A DNA stretch of 64,000 bases, taken from positions 1,046,464 to 1,110,463 of the forward strand of contig NZ_JAFGYF010000001.1 in the NCBI RefSeq assembly GCF_016921195.1. The letters are read 5' to 3'. This DNA comes from Cellulosimicrobium cellulans (GTDB taxonomy: Bacteria > Actinomycetota > Actinomycetes > Actinomycetales > Cellulomonadaceae). Each line of letters begins with the position of its first letter. Position 1 is the stretch's first letter. A model generated the notes under the pieces. It made no database searches, had not been told where the DNA came from, and saw only the letters and a list, made by a program, of their open reading frames with translations. Position numbers and translations under genes: made by a program. Positions 40,100-48,759 of the stretch are shown one piece after another.

Positions 40100-40747
40100 T
40101 CAGAACCTCGGCTCGGGCTCGTCCTGGAGGATGTTCCGCAGCGGGCGCGTCACGACGTCGACGCGCGCGAGCAGGTCAGCGGGGCCTGAGACGACGAGCG
40201 CGCGGTCGTCCAGCGGGACGTACACCGCCGTGTGCTCCCGCACCGTGACGTGCAGGCAGGCGCGCGCCGCGCCGTCGACCACGAACGTGGCGCGCGTGAC
40301 CGGCGCGACGTCGACCTCCTCGACGATCGCGCGCATCGCGGCGCGGTACTCCTGGTAGGAGTCGAGGAAGTCGTCGTCGCCCGGGTTGTCGGAGTGCAGC
40401 GGCGCGGCGAGCGCCCCGCTGAGCGCGGTGCGGACGATGTCCTCCGCCTGCTCGTCGTGGGCCGCCAGCACGCGCAACGTCTCGACGTCGAGCGTCTCGC
40501 CCGTGAACGACACGTAGGAGCGCAGGAACCGCTCCTCCGCGGGGTCGTGCGCGCCGTGCCCGGCACCCGTGAGCGTCTCCTCGTCGAGGTCGAGGCCCCA
40601 GGTCAGCGGGTCGTCCACCTCGGCGACGACGCCCTGGAAGCGGGCGACGACCTGCTCCCACGTCACGGGCGCGCCCGCGGGTCGCAGGTCACGCTCGTCG
40701 GCTCCCGGCGCGGTGGGGTCCTCGGGCTGCTGGTCCGGCTGGTGCAT
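40100..40747 (-). CDS. Hypothetical protein
   Basis: 215 aa. Acidic, without signal peptide or membrane helix. The first ~35 residues are Pro/Asp-rich. Then come [26 protein letters not shown], a helical middle ([37 protein letters not shown]) and a C-terminal half with two beta-rich segments ([38 protein letters not shown]). Family not recognised. Divergent from clpC. Confidence 0.7.
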   Translation of the reverse strand: MHQPDQQPEDPTAPGADERDLRPAGAPVTWEQVVARFQGVVAEVDDPLTWGLDLDEETLTGAGHGAHDPAEERFLRSYVSFTGETLDVETLRVLAAHDEQAEDIVRTALSGALAAPLHSDNPGDDDFLDSYQEYRAAMRAIVEEVDVAPVTRATFVVDGAARACLHVTVREHTAVYVPLDDRALVVSGPADLLARVDVVTRPLRNILQDEPEPRF

Positions 40748-40899
40748 CGCTCTCGCCACCCTTCTGGCCGTCCGTGCGCGGCGCACTCCCGAGCCTGCCC
40801 GGGGTGCACGTCGCGGTCAACGCGCCGCGCGCGTGTCGGGCCGGGTGATCTGCGCACGACGGCGTCCGGCGCGCCCGCAGGTCACGGGCCGACCCCTCT

Positions 40900-40917
40900 T
40901 TCACGCCCCTGGCGAAC
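40900..40917 (+). promoter_or_regulatory. ClgR-like box upstream of clpC
   Basis: TTCACGCCCCTGGCGAAC-type sequence: CGC-N5-GCG with A/T flanks matches the ClgR operator WNNWCGCYNANRGCGWWS at all but one fixed position. ClgR activates clp genes in actinobacteria. A TAGAGT -10 candidate (40956-40961) lies inside GACCGCAT...ATGCGGTC arms downstream. Confidence 0.6.
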
Positions 40918-41026
40918 AAGGGCATACGGAGGGGGTGGGGCTCGTTCGGACCGCATAGAGTCAATGCGGTCAGGCTTGTACCCGTCGTCCGGCGGGCAGG
41001 TGTACGCCGCTCACGAGGAGCAGCAC

Positions 41027-43594
41027 ATGTTCGAGAGATTCACAGACCGAGCCCGTCGGGTCGTCGTCCTCGCCCAGGAAGAGGCGCGGATGCTCAACCA
41101 CAACTACATCGGCACCGAGCACATCCTCCTCGGCCTCATCCACGAGGGCGAGGGTGTCGCGGCCAAGGCGCTGGAGTCCCTCGGGATCTCCCTCGACGGC
41201 GTCCGCACCCAGGTGACCGAGATCATCGGCGAGGGCCAGCAGGCCCCGAGCGGGCACATCCCGTTCACGCCGCGCGCCAAGAAGGTGCTCGAGCTGTCGC
41301 TGCGCGAGGCGCTCCAGCTCGGCCACAACTACATCGGCACCGAGCACATCCTGCTCGGCCTCATCCGCGAGGGCGAGGGCGTCGCCGCCCAGGTCCTGAC
41401 CAAGATGGGCGCCGACCTCAACAAGGTGCGCCAGCAGGTCATCCAGCTCCTGTCCGGCTACCAGGGCAAGGAGCCCGTCGCCGCGGGCGGCCCCGCGGAG
41501 GGCCAGCCGTCGGGGTCGGCCGTGCTCGACCAGTTCGGGCGCAACCTCACCCAGGCCGCGCGCGAGGGCAAGCTCGACCCGGTCATCGGGCGCAGCCTCG
41601 AGATCGAGCGCGTCATGCAGGTGCTCAGCCGTCGTACCAAGAACAACCCCGTCCTCATCGGCGAGCCCGGCGTCGGCAAGACCGCCGTCGTCGAGGGCCT
41701 GGCGCAGGACATCGTGCGCGGCGACGTGCCCGAGACGCTCAAGGACAAGCAGCTCTACACGCTCGACCTCGGCGCCCTCGTGGCCGGCTCGCGCTACCGC
41801 GGTGACTTCGAGGAGCGCCTGAAGAAGGTGCTCAAGGAGATCCGCACGCGCGGCGACATCATCCTGTTCATCGACGAGATCCACACCCTCGTCGGTGCGG
41901 GCGCCGCCGAGGGCGCGATCGACGCCGCGAGCATCCTCAAGCCGATGCTCGCGCGCGGCGAGCTGCAGACCATCGGCGCGACGACGCTCGACGAGTACCG
42001 CAAGCACGTCGAGAAGGACCCGGCCCTGGAGCGCCGCTTCCAGCCGATCCAGGTCGCCGAGCCGTCGCTCAACCACGCGATCGAGATCCTCAAGGGCCTG
42101 CGCGACCGCTACGAGGCGCACCACCGCGTGTCCATCACGGACTCCGCGCTCGTCTCCGCGGCCACGCTCGCGGACCGGTACATCAACGACCGGTTCCTCC
42201 CGGACAAGGCGATCGACCTCATCGACGAGGCGGGCGCGCGCCTGCGCATCCGCCGCATGACGGCTCCGCCGGAGCTCAAGGAGCTCGACGAGGAGATCGC
42301 CGAGGCACGTCGCGAGAAGGAGTCCGCGATCGACGCGCAGGACTTCGAGAAGGCCGCCGGCCTGCGCGACAAGGAGAAGCAGCTCACCGCGAAGCGCGCC
42401 GACAAGGAGAAGGCGTGGAAGTCCGGTGACCTGGACACCGTCGCCGAGGTGGACGAGGAGCTGATCGCCGAGGTCCTGGCCATGGCCACGGGCATCCCGG
42501 TCTTCAAGCTCACCGAGGAGGAGTCCAGCCGCCTGCTGCACATGGAGGACGAGCTGCACAAGCGCGTCGTCGGCCAGGAGGCCGCGATCAAGGCGCTGTC
42601 GCAGGCCATCCGCCGTACGCGTGCGGGCCTCAAGGACCCCAAGCGCCCCGGTGGTTCGTTCATCTTCGCCGGCCCGACGGGCGTCGGGAAGACCGAGCTG
42701 GCCAAGGCGCTCGCCGAGTTCCTCTTCGGGGACGAGGACGCGCTCATCCAGCTCGACATGTCGGAGTTCTCCGAGAAGCACACCGTCTCGCGGCTGTTCG
42801 GCTCGCCTCCCGGCTACGTCGGGTACGACGAGGGCGGTCAGCTCACCGAGAAGGTGCGGCGCAAGCCGTTCTCGGTCGTCCTGTTCGACGAGGTGGAGAA
42901 GGCCCACGCGGACATCTTCAACTCGCTCCTGCAGATCCTCGAGGACGGTCGCCTGACCGACTCGCAGGGCCGTGTCGTGGACTTCAAGAACACCGTCATC
43001 ATCATGACGACCAACCTCGGCACGCGGGACATCGCCAAGGGCGTGCAGACCGGCTTCAACGCCGGCGGCGACCTGGTCACGTCCTACGAGCGCATGAAGG
43101 CGAAGGTCAACGAGGAGCTCAAGCAGCACTTCCGCCCCGAGTTCCTCAACCGCGTCGACGACGTGGTGGTCTTCCCGCAGCTCTCGCAGGACGAGATCAT
43201 CCAGATCGTCGACCTCATGATCGCCCGTCTCGACACCCGCCTGCGGGACAAGGACATGGGCATCGAGCTCACCCCGGCGGCGAAGGTCCTGCTCGCCGAG
43301 AAGGGCTACGACCCGGTCCTGGGCGCTCGTCCGCTGCGTCGCGCGATCCAGCGCGACATCGAGGACGTGCTGTCCGAGAAGATCCTGTTCGGCGAGCTCA
43401 AGGCCGGCGAGATCGTCCTGGTCGACGCCGAGGGCGAGGGCCTGCTCGGGGAGTTCACCTTCCGCGGTGTCTCCAAGGGTGAGCACGACCGCGGCCCGGT
43501 GAGCGTGGGCGCGGCCGCCGCGCTCGACGCCCCGACCGGCGTCTCGGTCCGCGACCTGCCCCCGACGGGCGAGCTGCAGGCCGGCGCCGAGTGA
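41027..43594 (+). CDS. clpC: ATP-dependent Clp protease ATP-binding subunit ClpC
   Basis: 855 aa. Two Clp_N repeats ([21 protein letters not shown]... and [25 protein letters not shown]), AAA-1 with Walker A GEPGVGKT and Walker [10 protein letters not shown], the UVR motif [20 protein letters not shown] in the middle domain, AAA-2 with GPTGVGKT and [11 protein letters not shown], and a Clp_D2-small C-terminus. It unfolds proteins for ClpP1P2 and is essential in many actinobacteria. GAGGAG lies 6 nt before ATG 41027. Monocistronic, ended by the hairpin at 43652. Confidence 0.98.
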   Translation: MFERFTDRARRVVVLAQEEARMLNHNYIGTEHILLGLIHEGEGVAAKALESLGISLDGVRTQVTEIIGEGQQAPSGHIPFTPRAKKVLELSLREALQLGHNYIGTEHILLGLIREGEGVAAQVLTKMGADLNKVRQQVIQLLSGYQGKEPVAAGGPAEGQPSGSAVLDQFGRNLTQAAREGKLDPVIGRSLEIERVMQVLSRRTKNNPVLIGEPGVGKTAVVEGLAQDIVRGDVPETLKDKQLYTLDLGALVAGSRYRGDFEERLKKVLKEIRTRGDIILFIDEIHTLVGAGAAEGAIDAASILKPMLARGELQTIGATTLDEYRKHVEKDPALERRFQPIQVAEPSLNHAIEILKGLRDRYEAHHRVSITDSALVSAATLADRYINDRFLPDKAIDLIDEAGARLRIRRMTAPPELKELDEEIAEARREKESAIDAQDFEKAAGLRDKEKQLTAKRADKEKAWKSGDLDTVAEVDEELIAEVLAMATGIPVFKLTEEESSRLLHMEDELHKRVVGQEAAIKALSQAIRRTRAGLKDPKRPGGSFIFAGPTGVGKTELAKALAEFLFGDEDALIQLDMSEFSEKHTVSRLFGSPPGYVGYDEGGQLTEKVRRKPFSVVLFDEVEKAHADIFNSLLQILEDGRLTDSQGRVVDFKNTVIIMTTNLGTRDIAKGVQTGFNAGGDLVTSYERMKAKVNEELKQHFRPEFLNRVDDVVVFPQLSQDEIIQIVDLMIARLDTRLRDKDMGIELTPAAKVLLAEKGYDPVLGARPLRRAIQRDIEDVLSEKILFGELKAGEIVLVDAEGEGLLGEFTFRGVSKGEHDRGPVSVGAAAALDAPTGVSVRDLPPTGELQAGAE

Positions 43595-43651
43595 GTGGTG
43601 ATCCGCTCCTGAGAGCCTGACGACGTCTGCCCAGCGGCAGCCGCCTGACAC

Positions 43652-43689
43652 ACGGGCCCCGATCCTCCTCCGGGAGGGTCGGGGCCCGT
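43652..43689 (+). terminator. Terminator of clpC
   Basis: 17-bp stem (one G-T-type mismatch) with TCCG loop; the arms begin ACGGGCCCCGA and end TCGGGGCCCGT. It is followed by GTCGTCGTCC rather than a T run. Confidence 0.8.
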
Positions 43690-43703
43690 CGTCGTCCGCC
43701 GAC

Positions 43704-43758
43704 GTAGAACCGTGGTCCGCCGAGCTAGAACCGTGGTAGCGCGAGGTAGAACCGTGGT
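43704..43758 (+). repeat. 21-bp repeat array, left arm of locus 1 (3 units)
   Basis: (G/C)TAGAACCGTGGT begins at 43704, 43725 and 43746, exact 21-bp period. It belongs to the gene-free stretch 43595-44346, which holds this array, a 27-bp inverted repeat and the opposite array at 44131, but no supportable protein gene. Confidence 0.85.
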
Positions 43759-43791
43759 TCCTGTTCTCGACGGCGTGTGGTCGCCCTGGGT

Positions 43792-43891
43792 GGTCGGGGT
43801 GGGTGGTGGTGCCGCGTCTACCATCCACCGCTCGTTCCTCGCGGCTCCCGCCAGGCCCGACCACGACGCGGCACCACCACCCACCCCGACC
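43792..43891. repeat. 27-bp perfect inverted repeat inside the clpC-ssuA intergenic region
   Basis: Arms 43792-43818 and 43865-43891 begin GGTCGGGGTGGG and end CCCACCCCGACC; spacer 46 nt. It is nested between the two inverted 21-bp arrays. It could fold into a long RNA stem or be the end of a small mobile unit. Confidence 0.8.
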
Positions 43892-44130
43892 GGCGTCGTC
43901 TCGCCCTGGTCGTGGCTCCCCCGGGCGACTGCCCGTGGTGTGTGGAGTTCGCCCGCGTCGTCTCGTCGGGCTGTCGCGAACGGGATCCGGACCGGTGCGG
44001 TCTCGGTGACGATCGGCGACCCGGCCGCGTCGGGCGGCGTCCCAACCCGGGGTGGCGGCCGACCGCCGTCGGGCACGTCCATGCCGGACAGTCCGGCCGC
44101 GCAGACCGCCGACCGCCGTCTGACGCGATG

Positions 44131-44248
44131 ACCATGGTTCTCCCTCGTGGGACCACGGCTCTACCTCGGGCGACCACGGCTCTACTTCGTGGGACCACGG
44201 CTCTACCTCGCGCAACCAGGGTTCTGCCTCGGGCGACCGGAGATCTCT
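44131..44248 (-). repeat. 21-bp repeat array, right arm of locus 1 (6 units, inverted)
   Basis: ACCACGG(C/T)TCTAC-type units begin at 44131, 44152, 44173, 44194, 44215 and 44236, exact 21-bp period, complementary to the units at 43704. The inner copies are best conserved; the last (44236) has drifted. Confidence 0.85.
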
Positions 44249-44346
44249 CTCGGTGCAGGCGTTGCACGGCGTTACGTTCGTCCTCCTCGTGGGACGGGGC
44301 GCGGTGCCCCTTTCCGGGTGGTGCGCGTGCTGGCACAGTCGCCCGC

Positions 44347-44481
44347 ATGCAGACGACACCGGGGGGCCTTGTCGCCGTCCCCGCCGCCGACGCCGGGCAC
44401 GTGCCCGGCCTCGCGTGTCGTCGCGCGCTCGACTCGCGGGCGTGTCGCTGCGCCGCGTGTCGTCCGACCCCGTGCCGCTGA
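44347..44481 (+). CDS. Cys-rich 44-aa leader ORF upstream of the sulfonate operon
   Basis: ATG 44347 lies 7 nt after a CACAGT -10 candidate (44334-44339), with TTTCCG 17 nt further up. The last part reads RACRCAACRPTPCR and stops, with four Cys in 14 residues (five in the last 22). A hairpin follows at 44500. Cys-rich leader peptides precede sulfur-assimilation genes in many actinobacteria, where ribosome speed at Cys codons reports cysteine supply. This one fits the pattern but lacks the common actinobacterial leader signature. Confidence 0.45.
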   Translation: MQTTPGGLVAVPAADAGHVPGLACRRALDSRACRCAACRPTPCR

Positions 44482-44499
44482 GCACGTCGACGCACGGAC

Positions 44500-44523
44500 C
44501 GACGGCCGCCCCGGCCGCCGTCG
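44500..44523 (+). promoter_or_regulatory. Hairpin between leader ORF and ssuA, possible attenuator
   Basis: CGACGGC and GCCGTCG enclose a 10-nt G+C-rich loop that can also pair internally. It begins 19 nt after the leader stop. Confidence 0.4.
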
Positions 44524-44595
44524 GGCCCGTTCACCGCTCACCTCCCGCGCGCGGCTTCCGCATGCCCCGGTGCGCTCTCCCCGAGAGGACTCGTC

Positions 44596-45717
44596 ATGCC
44601 CGCACACCCGCTCGCCCGTCCGCCCGCACCGCCCGGCCGTCGCCGGGCGACCGCCGTCGCGCTCGGCCTCGTCACGCTGCTCGCCACCGGTGCGTGCAGC
44701 GCTGCGGAGGCCTCCGGCGGCGCCGACCCGGCCGACGGCGCGACCCTCGCCGCCGACGCCGAGCTGCCCACCGAGGTCCCGGAGGGGACGGTCCTGCGCA
44801 TCGGCGACCCCACGACGCAGAAGGCGTTCGAGCTCGCCGGCGACGACCTCGACAGCGACTTCTCGTTCGAGATCGAGTGGGCCAACATCTCCGGCGGCCC
44901 CGCGACGACCGAGGCGTTCCGCGCCGGGTCGCTCGACGTCGGCGCGGTGGCCGAGATCCCGCCGATCCACGCGACGTGGACGGGCCTGGACGTGCAGATC
45001 TACGCGTCGATCTACCGCGAGAACTGGGAGGACGCGCCGATCTACGAGTTCGCGGGCGCGCCGGGCGTCGAGCTCGGCTCGCTCGAGGACTTCCGCGGCC
45101 ACCGCATCGCGTTCAGCCCGGGCCAGGCGCAGGGCGCGATCGTGCTCAAGGCGCTCCAGGAGGCGGGCCTCACCCAGGACGACGTCGAGCTGGTCGAGCT
45201 GCCGAGCACGGGCGACGTGTACTCGACGGCGCTCGCCGCGGGCGAGGTCGACATCGCCCCGCTGGGCGGCACGCAGCTCTTCCGCTACCTGAGCACGTAC
45301 GAGGCCGACGGTGCGACGTCGGTCAAGCACCACCTGCGCGACGACGCCTCGCACCTCTACGGACCGACCGACGTCGTGCGGGACCCGGCGAAGGCCGCGG
45401 CGCTGCGCGAGTACGTCGCTGCGTGGGCGGCGGCGAAGGTCTGGATCGACGAGCACCCCGAGGAGTGGAAGCAGGGGTACTACGTCGAGGACCAGGGGCT
45501 GAGCGAGGAGGACGCGCAGTACCTCGTCGACCACGCTCCGGTCCCCGACATCCCGTCCGACCTCACCGAGGGCATCGAGCGCACCCAGGCGACGATCGAT
45601 CTGCTGGCGACCGAGCTCGACCAGGAGCCGTTCGACGCGACCGACCTGTTCGACGAGCGCTTCGGCCCCGTCGCGGGCGAGGCGGCGGCCGCGGCGCGGG
45701 ACGGGGGAGCGCAGTGA
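44596..45717 (+). CDS. ssuA: Aliphatic sulfonate ABC transporter, substrate-binding lipoprotein
   Basis: 373 aa. Lipoprotein signal with lipobox LLATGAC. The binding-protein fold shows VLRIGDPTTQKAFEL, TTEAFRAGSLDVGAVAEIPPIHATWTGLDVQIYAS, GHRIAFSPGQAQGAIVLKALQEAGL and LAAGEVDIAPLGGTQLFRYL. This is the SsuA/TauA type (NMT1-like). It captures sulfonates for the permease and ATPase encoded next. GAGAGGAC precedes ATG 44596. Its stop overlaps the permease start (GTGA). Confidence 0.9.
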   Translation: MPAHPLARPPAPPGRRRATAVALGLVTLLATGACSAAEASGGADPADGATLAADAELPTEVPEGTVLRIGDPTTQKAFELAGDDLDSDFSFEIEWANISGGPATTEAFRAGSLDVGAVAEIPPIHATWTGLDVQIYASIYRENWEDAPIYEFAGAPGVELGSLEDFRGHRIAFSPGQAQGAIVLKALQEAGLTQDDVELVELPSTGDVYSTALAAGEVDIAPLGGTQLFRYLSTYEADGATSVKHHLRDDASHLYGPTDVVRDPAKAAALREYVAAWAAAKVWIDEHPEEWKQGYYVEDQGLSEEDAQYLVDHAPVPDIPSDLTEGIERTQATIDLLATELDQEPFDATDLFDERFGPVAGEAAAAARDGGAQ

Positions 45718-46577
45718 GCGCGGCGGTCGTCGACCGGGTGGACCTCGCGGGACCACGGCTCGACGACGCACCCGCGGCCACCACGGACGTGCGCCCCCGC
45801 GGCACGCGCCTGGGGCTCGGCCGGCCGATCCCGCTCGCGGCGCTCGTCGGGGTGACGCTCCTCGTGGGCGTCTGGTCGGTCGGCTCCGCCACGGGGCTCA
45901 TCGACCCGCGCGTGCTCTCCGCACCGTGGACGGTCGTGACGACCGGCGCGGAGCTCGTCGCCGACGGCAAGCTCGGCGCGCACCTCGGGGTGTCCCTCAC
46001 GCGTGCGGCGCTCGGGCTCGCGTCCGGCCTCGTCGTGGGCGTCGTGCTCGCGCTCGCCGCCGGGCTGAGCCGGGTGGGCGACGCGGTGCTCGACGGCCCG
46101 ATCCAGGTCAAGCGCGCCATCCCCAACCTCGCGCTCCTGCCGCTGCTCATCCTGTGGTTCGGGATCGGCGAGGAGATGAAGGTCGTCACCATCGCGCTCG
46201 GCGTGCTCATCCCGATCTACCTGCACACGCACAACGGTCTGCGGGCGATCGACAGCCGCTACGTCGAGCTCGCCGAGACGGTGCAGCTCTCGCGCTGGCA
46301 GTTCGTGCGCCGCGTGATCCTGCCCGGCGCGCTGCCCGGGTTCTTCCTGGGCCTGCGGTTCGCGGTGACCGGGTCGATGCTCGCGCTCGTCGTCGTCGAG
46401 CAGGTCAACGCGACGGCCGGCATCGGCTACATGATGGAGCTCGCGCGGACGTACGGGCAGACGGAGGTCATCCTCGTCGGCCTCGTGGTGTACGGCGTGC
46501 TGGGCTACTCCGCGGACCTCGCGGTCCGCCTCCTGCAGAGGAAGGTGCTGTCGTGGCGGCGCACGCTGGAGGACTGA
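45714..46577 (+). CDS. ssuC: Sulfonate ABC transporter permease
   Basis: 287 aa. Six hydrophobic helices and the BPD_transp_1 EAA loop ELAETVQLSRWQFVRRVILPGALPGFFLGLRFA. The N-terminal ~45 residues are a soluble, Asp/Arg-rich tail. It pairs with SsuA and SsuB. GTG 45714 overlaps the ssuA stop; its end overlaps ssuB by 25 nt. Confidence 0.93.
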   Translation: MSAAVVDRVDLAGPRLDDAPAATTDVRPRGTRLGLGRPIPLAALVGVTLLVGVWSVGSATGLIDPRVLSAPWTVVTTGAELVADGKLGAHLGVSLTRAALGLASGLVVGVVLALAAGLSRVGDAVLDGPIQVKRAIPNLALLPLLILWFGIGEEMKVVTIALGVLIPIYLHTHNGLRAIDSRYVELAETVQLSRWQFVRRVILPGALPGFFLGLRFAVTGSMLALVVVEQVNATAGIGYMMELARTYGQTEVILVGLVVYGVLGYSADLAVRLLQRKVLSWRRTLED

Positions 46578-47353
46578 TCCCGGCGGAGGCCCACCCGACG
46601 GCGGTCGGGGCCGTGCGGGTCCGCTCGCTCGTGCGGTCGTACGGGGAGAAGCGGATCCTCGACGGCCTCGACCTCACCGTGGACGACGGCGAGTTCGTCG
46701 CGATCCTGGGCCGCTCGGGCTCGGGCAAGAGCACGCTCCTGCGCGCGCTCGCCGCGCTCGACCACGGGGTCGACGGCTCGGGCGAGGTCGTCGTGCCGGA
46801 CCAGGTGTCCGTCGTCTTCCAGGACTCGCGGCTCCTGCCGTGGGCGCGGGTGCTGGAGAACGTGGTGCTCGGCCTGGTCGCCGGGGCGCGCGGCCGGAGC
46901 GCCGCGCGTGACGCCGGCCGCGCGAGCCTCGCCGAGGTGGGGCTCGCCGGGCGCGAGCGCGCGTGGCCCAACGAGCTCTCGGGCGGCGAGCAGCAGCGCG
47001 TGTCGCTCGCCCGCTCGCTCGTGCGTTCCCCGCGGCTCCTGCTCGCCGACGAGCCGTTCGGCGCGCTCGACGCCCTGACCCGCATCCGCATGCACGCGCT
47101 CCTGCGCGACCTGTGCGCGCGGCACCGCCCCGCCGTCCTGCTCGTGACGCACGACGTGGACGAGGCGATCGTCCTCGCGGACCGCGTCGTCGTGCTCGAC
47201 GAGGGGCGCATCGCGGCCGAGCGCCGCATCGACCAGAGCTACCGCCCCGGCGAGGTCCGCGACCCCGCCGACCCCCGCTTCTCCCTGCTCCGCACCGAGC
47301 TGCTCGACGCGCTCGGCGTGGTCCGGGACGACAGGAAGGACACCGCCGCATGA
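46553..47353 (+). CDS. ssuB: Sulfonate ABC transporter ATP-binding protein
   Basis: 266 aa. Walker A GRSGSGKST, Q-loop VVFQDSRLLPW, signature LSGGEQQRVSLARSLV, Walker B LLLADEPFGAL and LLVTHDVDEAI: the nitrate/sulfonate/taurine subgroup. GTG 46553 has GAGGAAGG 8 nt upstream. Its stop overlaps the next ATG (ATGA). Confidence 0.94.
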   Translation: MAAHAGGLIPAEAHPTAVGAVRVRSLVRSYGEKRILDGLDLTVDDGEFVAILGRSGSGKSTLLRALAALDHGVDGSGEVVVPDQVSVVFQDSRLLPWARVLENVVLGLVAGARGRSAARDAGRASLAEVGLAGRERAWPNELSGGEQQRVSLARSLVRSPRLLLADEPFGALDALTRIRMHALLRDLCARHRPAVLLVTHDVDEAIVLADRVVVLDEGRIAAERRIDQSYRPGEVRDPADPRFSLLRTELLDALGVVRDDRKDTAA

Positions 47354-48759
47354 CACGGCCCACCAGCACGCCGACCCCTGGCGACGGCCACCGCCCCGGC
47401 CGCCTGCACCTCAACGCGTTCCTCATGAGCACGGGCCACCACGAGGCGTCGTGGCGGCTGCCCGAGAGCGACCCGTCGTGGACGTCGACGAACATCGCGC
47501 ACCTGCAGCGCCTCGCGCAGGTCGCGGAGGCCGGGAAGCTCGACTCGATCTTCTTCGCCGACGGGCCGGGTCTGCGGTCCGACGTCGGTCGCCGCCCGGC
47601 CGGGTCGCTCGACCCGCTCATCGTCCTCACGGCGATCGCGACCGTGACCGAGCGCATCGGGCTCATCGCGACGGCGTCCACGACGTACAACTCGCCGTAC
47701 AACCTCGCGCGCCGGTTCGCGTCGATCGACCACGTCTCCGGCGGCCGGGCCGGGTGGAACGTCGTGACGACGGCGGGGCCGGACATCGCGCGCAACTTCG
47801 GCCTCGACGACCAGCCGGCCCACGTGGTCCGGTACGAGCGCGCGGCGGAGTTCCTCGACGTCGCGTTCCGGCTCTGGGACTCGTGGGAGGACGACGCCGT
47901 GCTCGCCGACAAGGCCGCGGGCGTGTGGGCGGACGCGAGCAAGATCCACGCGCCCGGCCACGTCGGCGCCCACTTCTCCGTGCACGGCGCGCTCACGACG
48001 CCGCGCTCGCCGCAGGCCAGGCCGCTCATCGTGCAGGCCGGGTCGTCCGAGGACGGCAAGGACCTCGCCGCGCGCTACGCCGAGGCGGTGTTCACCGCGC
48101 ACCAGACGCTCGACGACGCCCAGGCGTTCTACCGCGACCTCAAGGCCCGGGCGGCCGCCGTCGGCCGGGACCCGGACACGGTGAAGATCCTGCCCGGCAT
48201 CGTCCCCGTCATCGGGTCGACCGAGGCGGAGGCGCTCGCCCAGGAGCGCGAGCTCGACGACCTCATCGTCCCCGAGTACGCGCGCGCCCAGCTCGCGAAG
48301 ACGCTGCGCCTCGCGCCCGAGGACCTGCCGCTCGACCGCGAGCTGCCCGACGGGTTGCCCACCGAGGACGAGATCGAGGGCGCCAAGAGCCGCTACACGC
48401 TCATCGTGGAGCTCGCCCGGCGTGAGCGCCTCACGGTGCGCCAGCTCATCGGGCGCCTCGGGGGAGGGCGGGGTCATCGCACGGTCGCGGGCACGCCCGA
48501 GCAGGTCGCCGACGCGATCCAGGACTGGTACGACGCCGAGGCCGCCGACGGGTTCAACATCATGCCCGCGGTGCTGCCGTCGGGGCTCGAGCGGTTCGTC
48601 GAGCACGTGCTGCCCGTCCTCCGCGAGCGCGGCCTGTTCCGCGAGGAGTACGAGGGCCGGACGCTGCGCGAGCACTACGGGCTCGAGCGGCCCACCAACC
48701 GGTACGTGGGAGCCTCGTCCGACGGCGGCGCGCGCGTCCAAGAGGAGGCCCTCGCGTGA
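47350..48759 (+). CDS. FMN-dependent monooxygenase, NtaA/SnaA/DszA family
   Basis: 469 aa. LHLNAFLMSTGHHEASWRLPES, ADGPGLRSDVG, SLDPLIVLTAIATVTERIGLIATASTTYNSPYNLARRFASIDHVSGGRAGWNVVTT and PQARPLIVQAGSSEDGKDLAARYAEAVFTAHQ are the family's conserved blocks. These enzymes use FMNH2 from a separate reductase to open C-S or C-N bonds. Its place between ssuB and ssuD suggests a second organosulfur substrate such as a sulfone or dimethyl sulfide derivative. No flavin reductase gene is in the operon. Confidence 0.92.
   Translation: MTRPTSTPTPGDGHRPGRLHLNAFLMSTGHHEASWRLPESDPSWTSTNIAHLQRLAQVAEAGKLDSIFFADGPGLRSDVGRRPAGSLDPLIVLTAIATVTERIGLIATASTTYNSPYNLARRFASIDHVSGGRAGWNVVTTAGPDIARNFGLDDQPAHVVRYERAAEFLDVAFRLWDSWEDDAVLADKAAGVWADASKIHAPGHVGAHFSVHGALTTPRSPQARPLIVQAGSSEDGKDLAARYAEAVFTAHQTLDDAQAFYRDLKARAAAVGRDPDTVKILPGIVPVIGSTEAEALAQERELDDLIVPEYARAQLAKTLRLAPEDLPLDRELPDGLPTEDEIEGAKSRYTLIVELARRERLTVRQLIGRLGGGRGHRTVAGTPEQVADAIQDWYDAEAADGFNIMPAVLPSGLERFVEHVLPVLRERGLFREEYEGRTLREHYGLERPTNRYVGASSDGGARVQEEALA

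Noticed and set aside
43704..44248. CRISPR array
   Set aside because: Repeat unit is 21 bp in total with about 8 variable bases, units are inverted relative to each other, and no cas gene is near.
40970..44485. Very long minus-strand open frame across clpC and its downstream region
   Set aside because: It is the antisense shadow of clpC produced by high G+C; its heptad-like Glu-Pro-Trp-Ser repeats are just the 21-bp DNA repeat read in frame.
44253..46577. Long plus-strand open frame starting before ssuA and ending with the permease
   Set aside because: Only the part from 45714 is the permease; upstream translation is Arg/Pro-rich shadow of ssuA.
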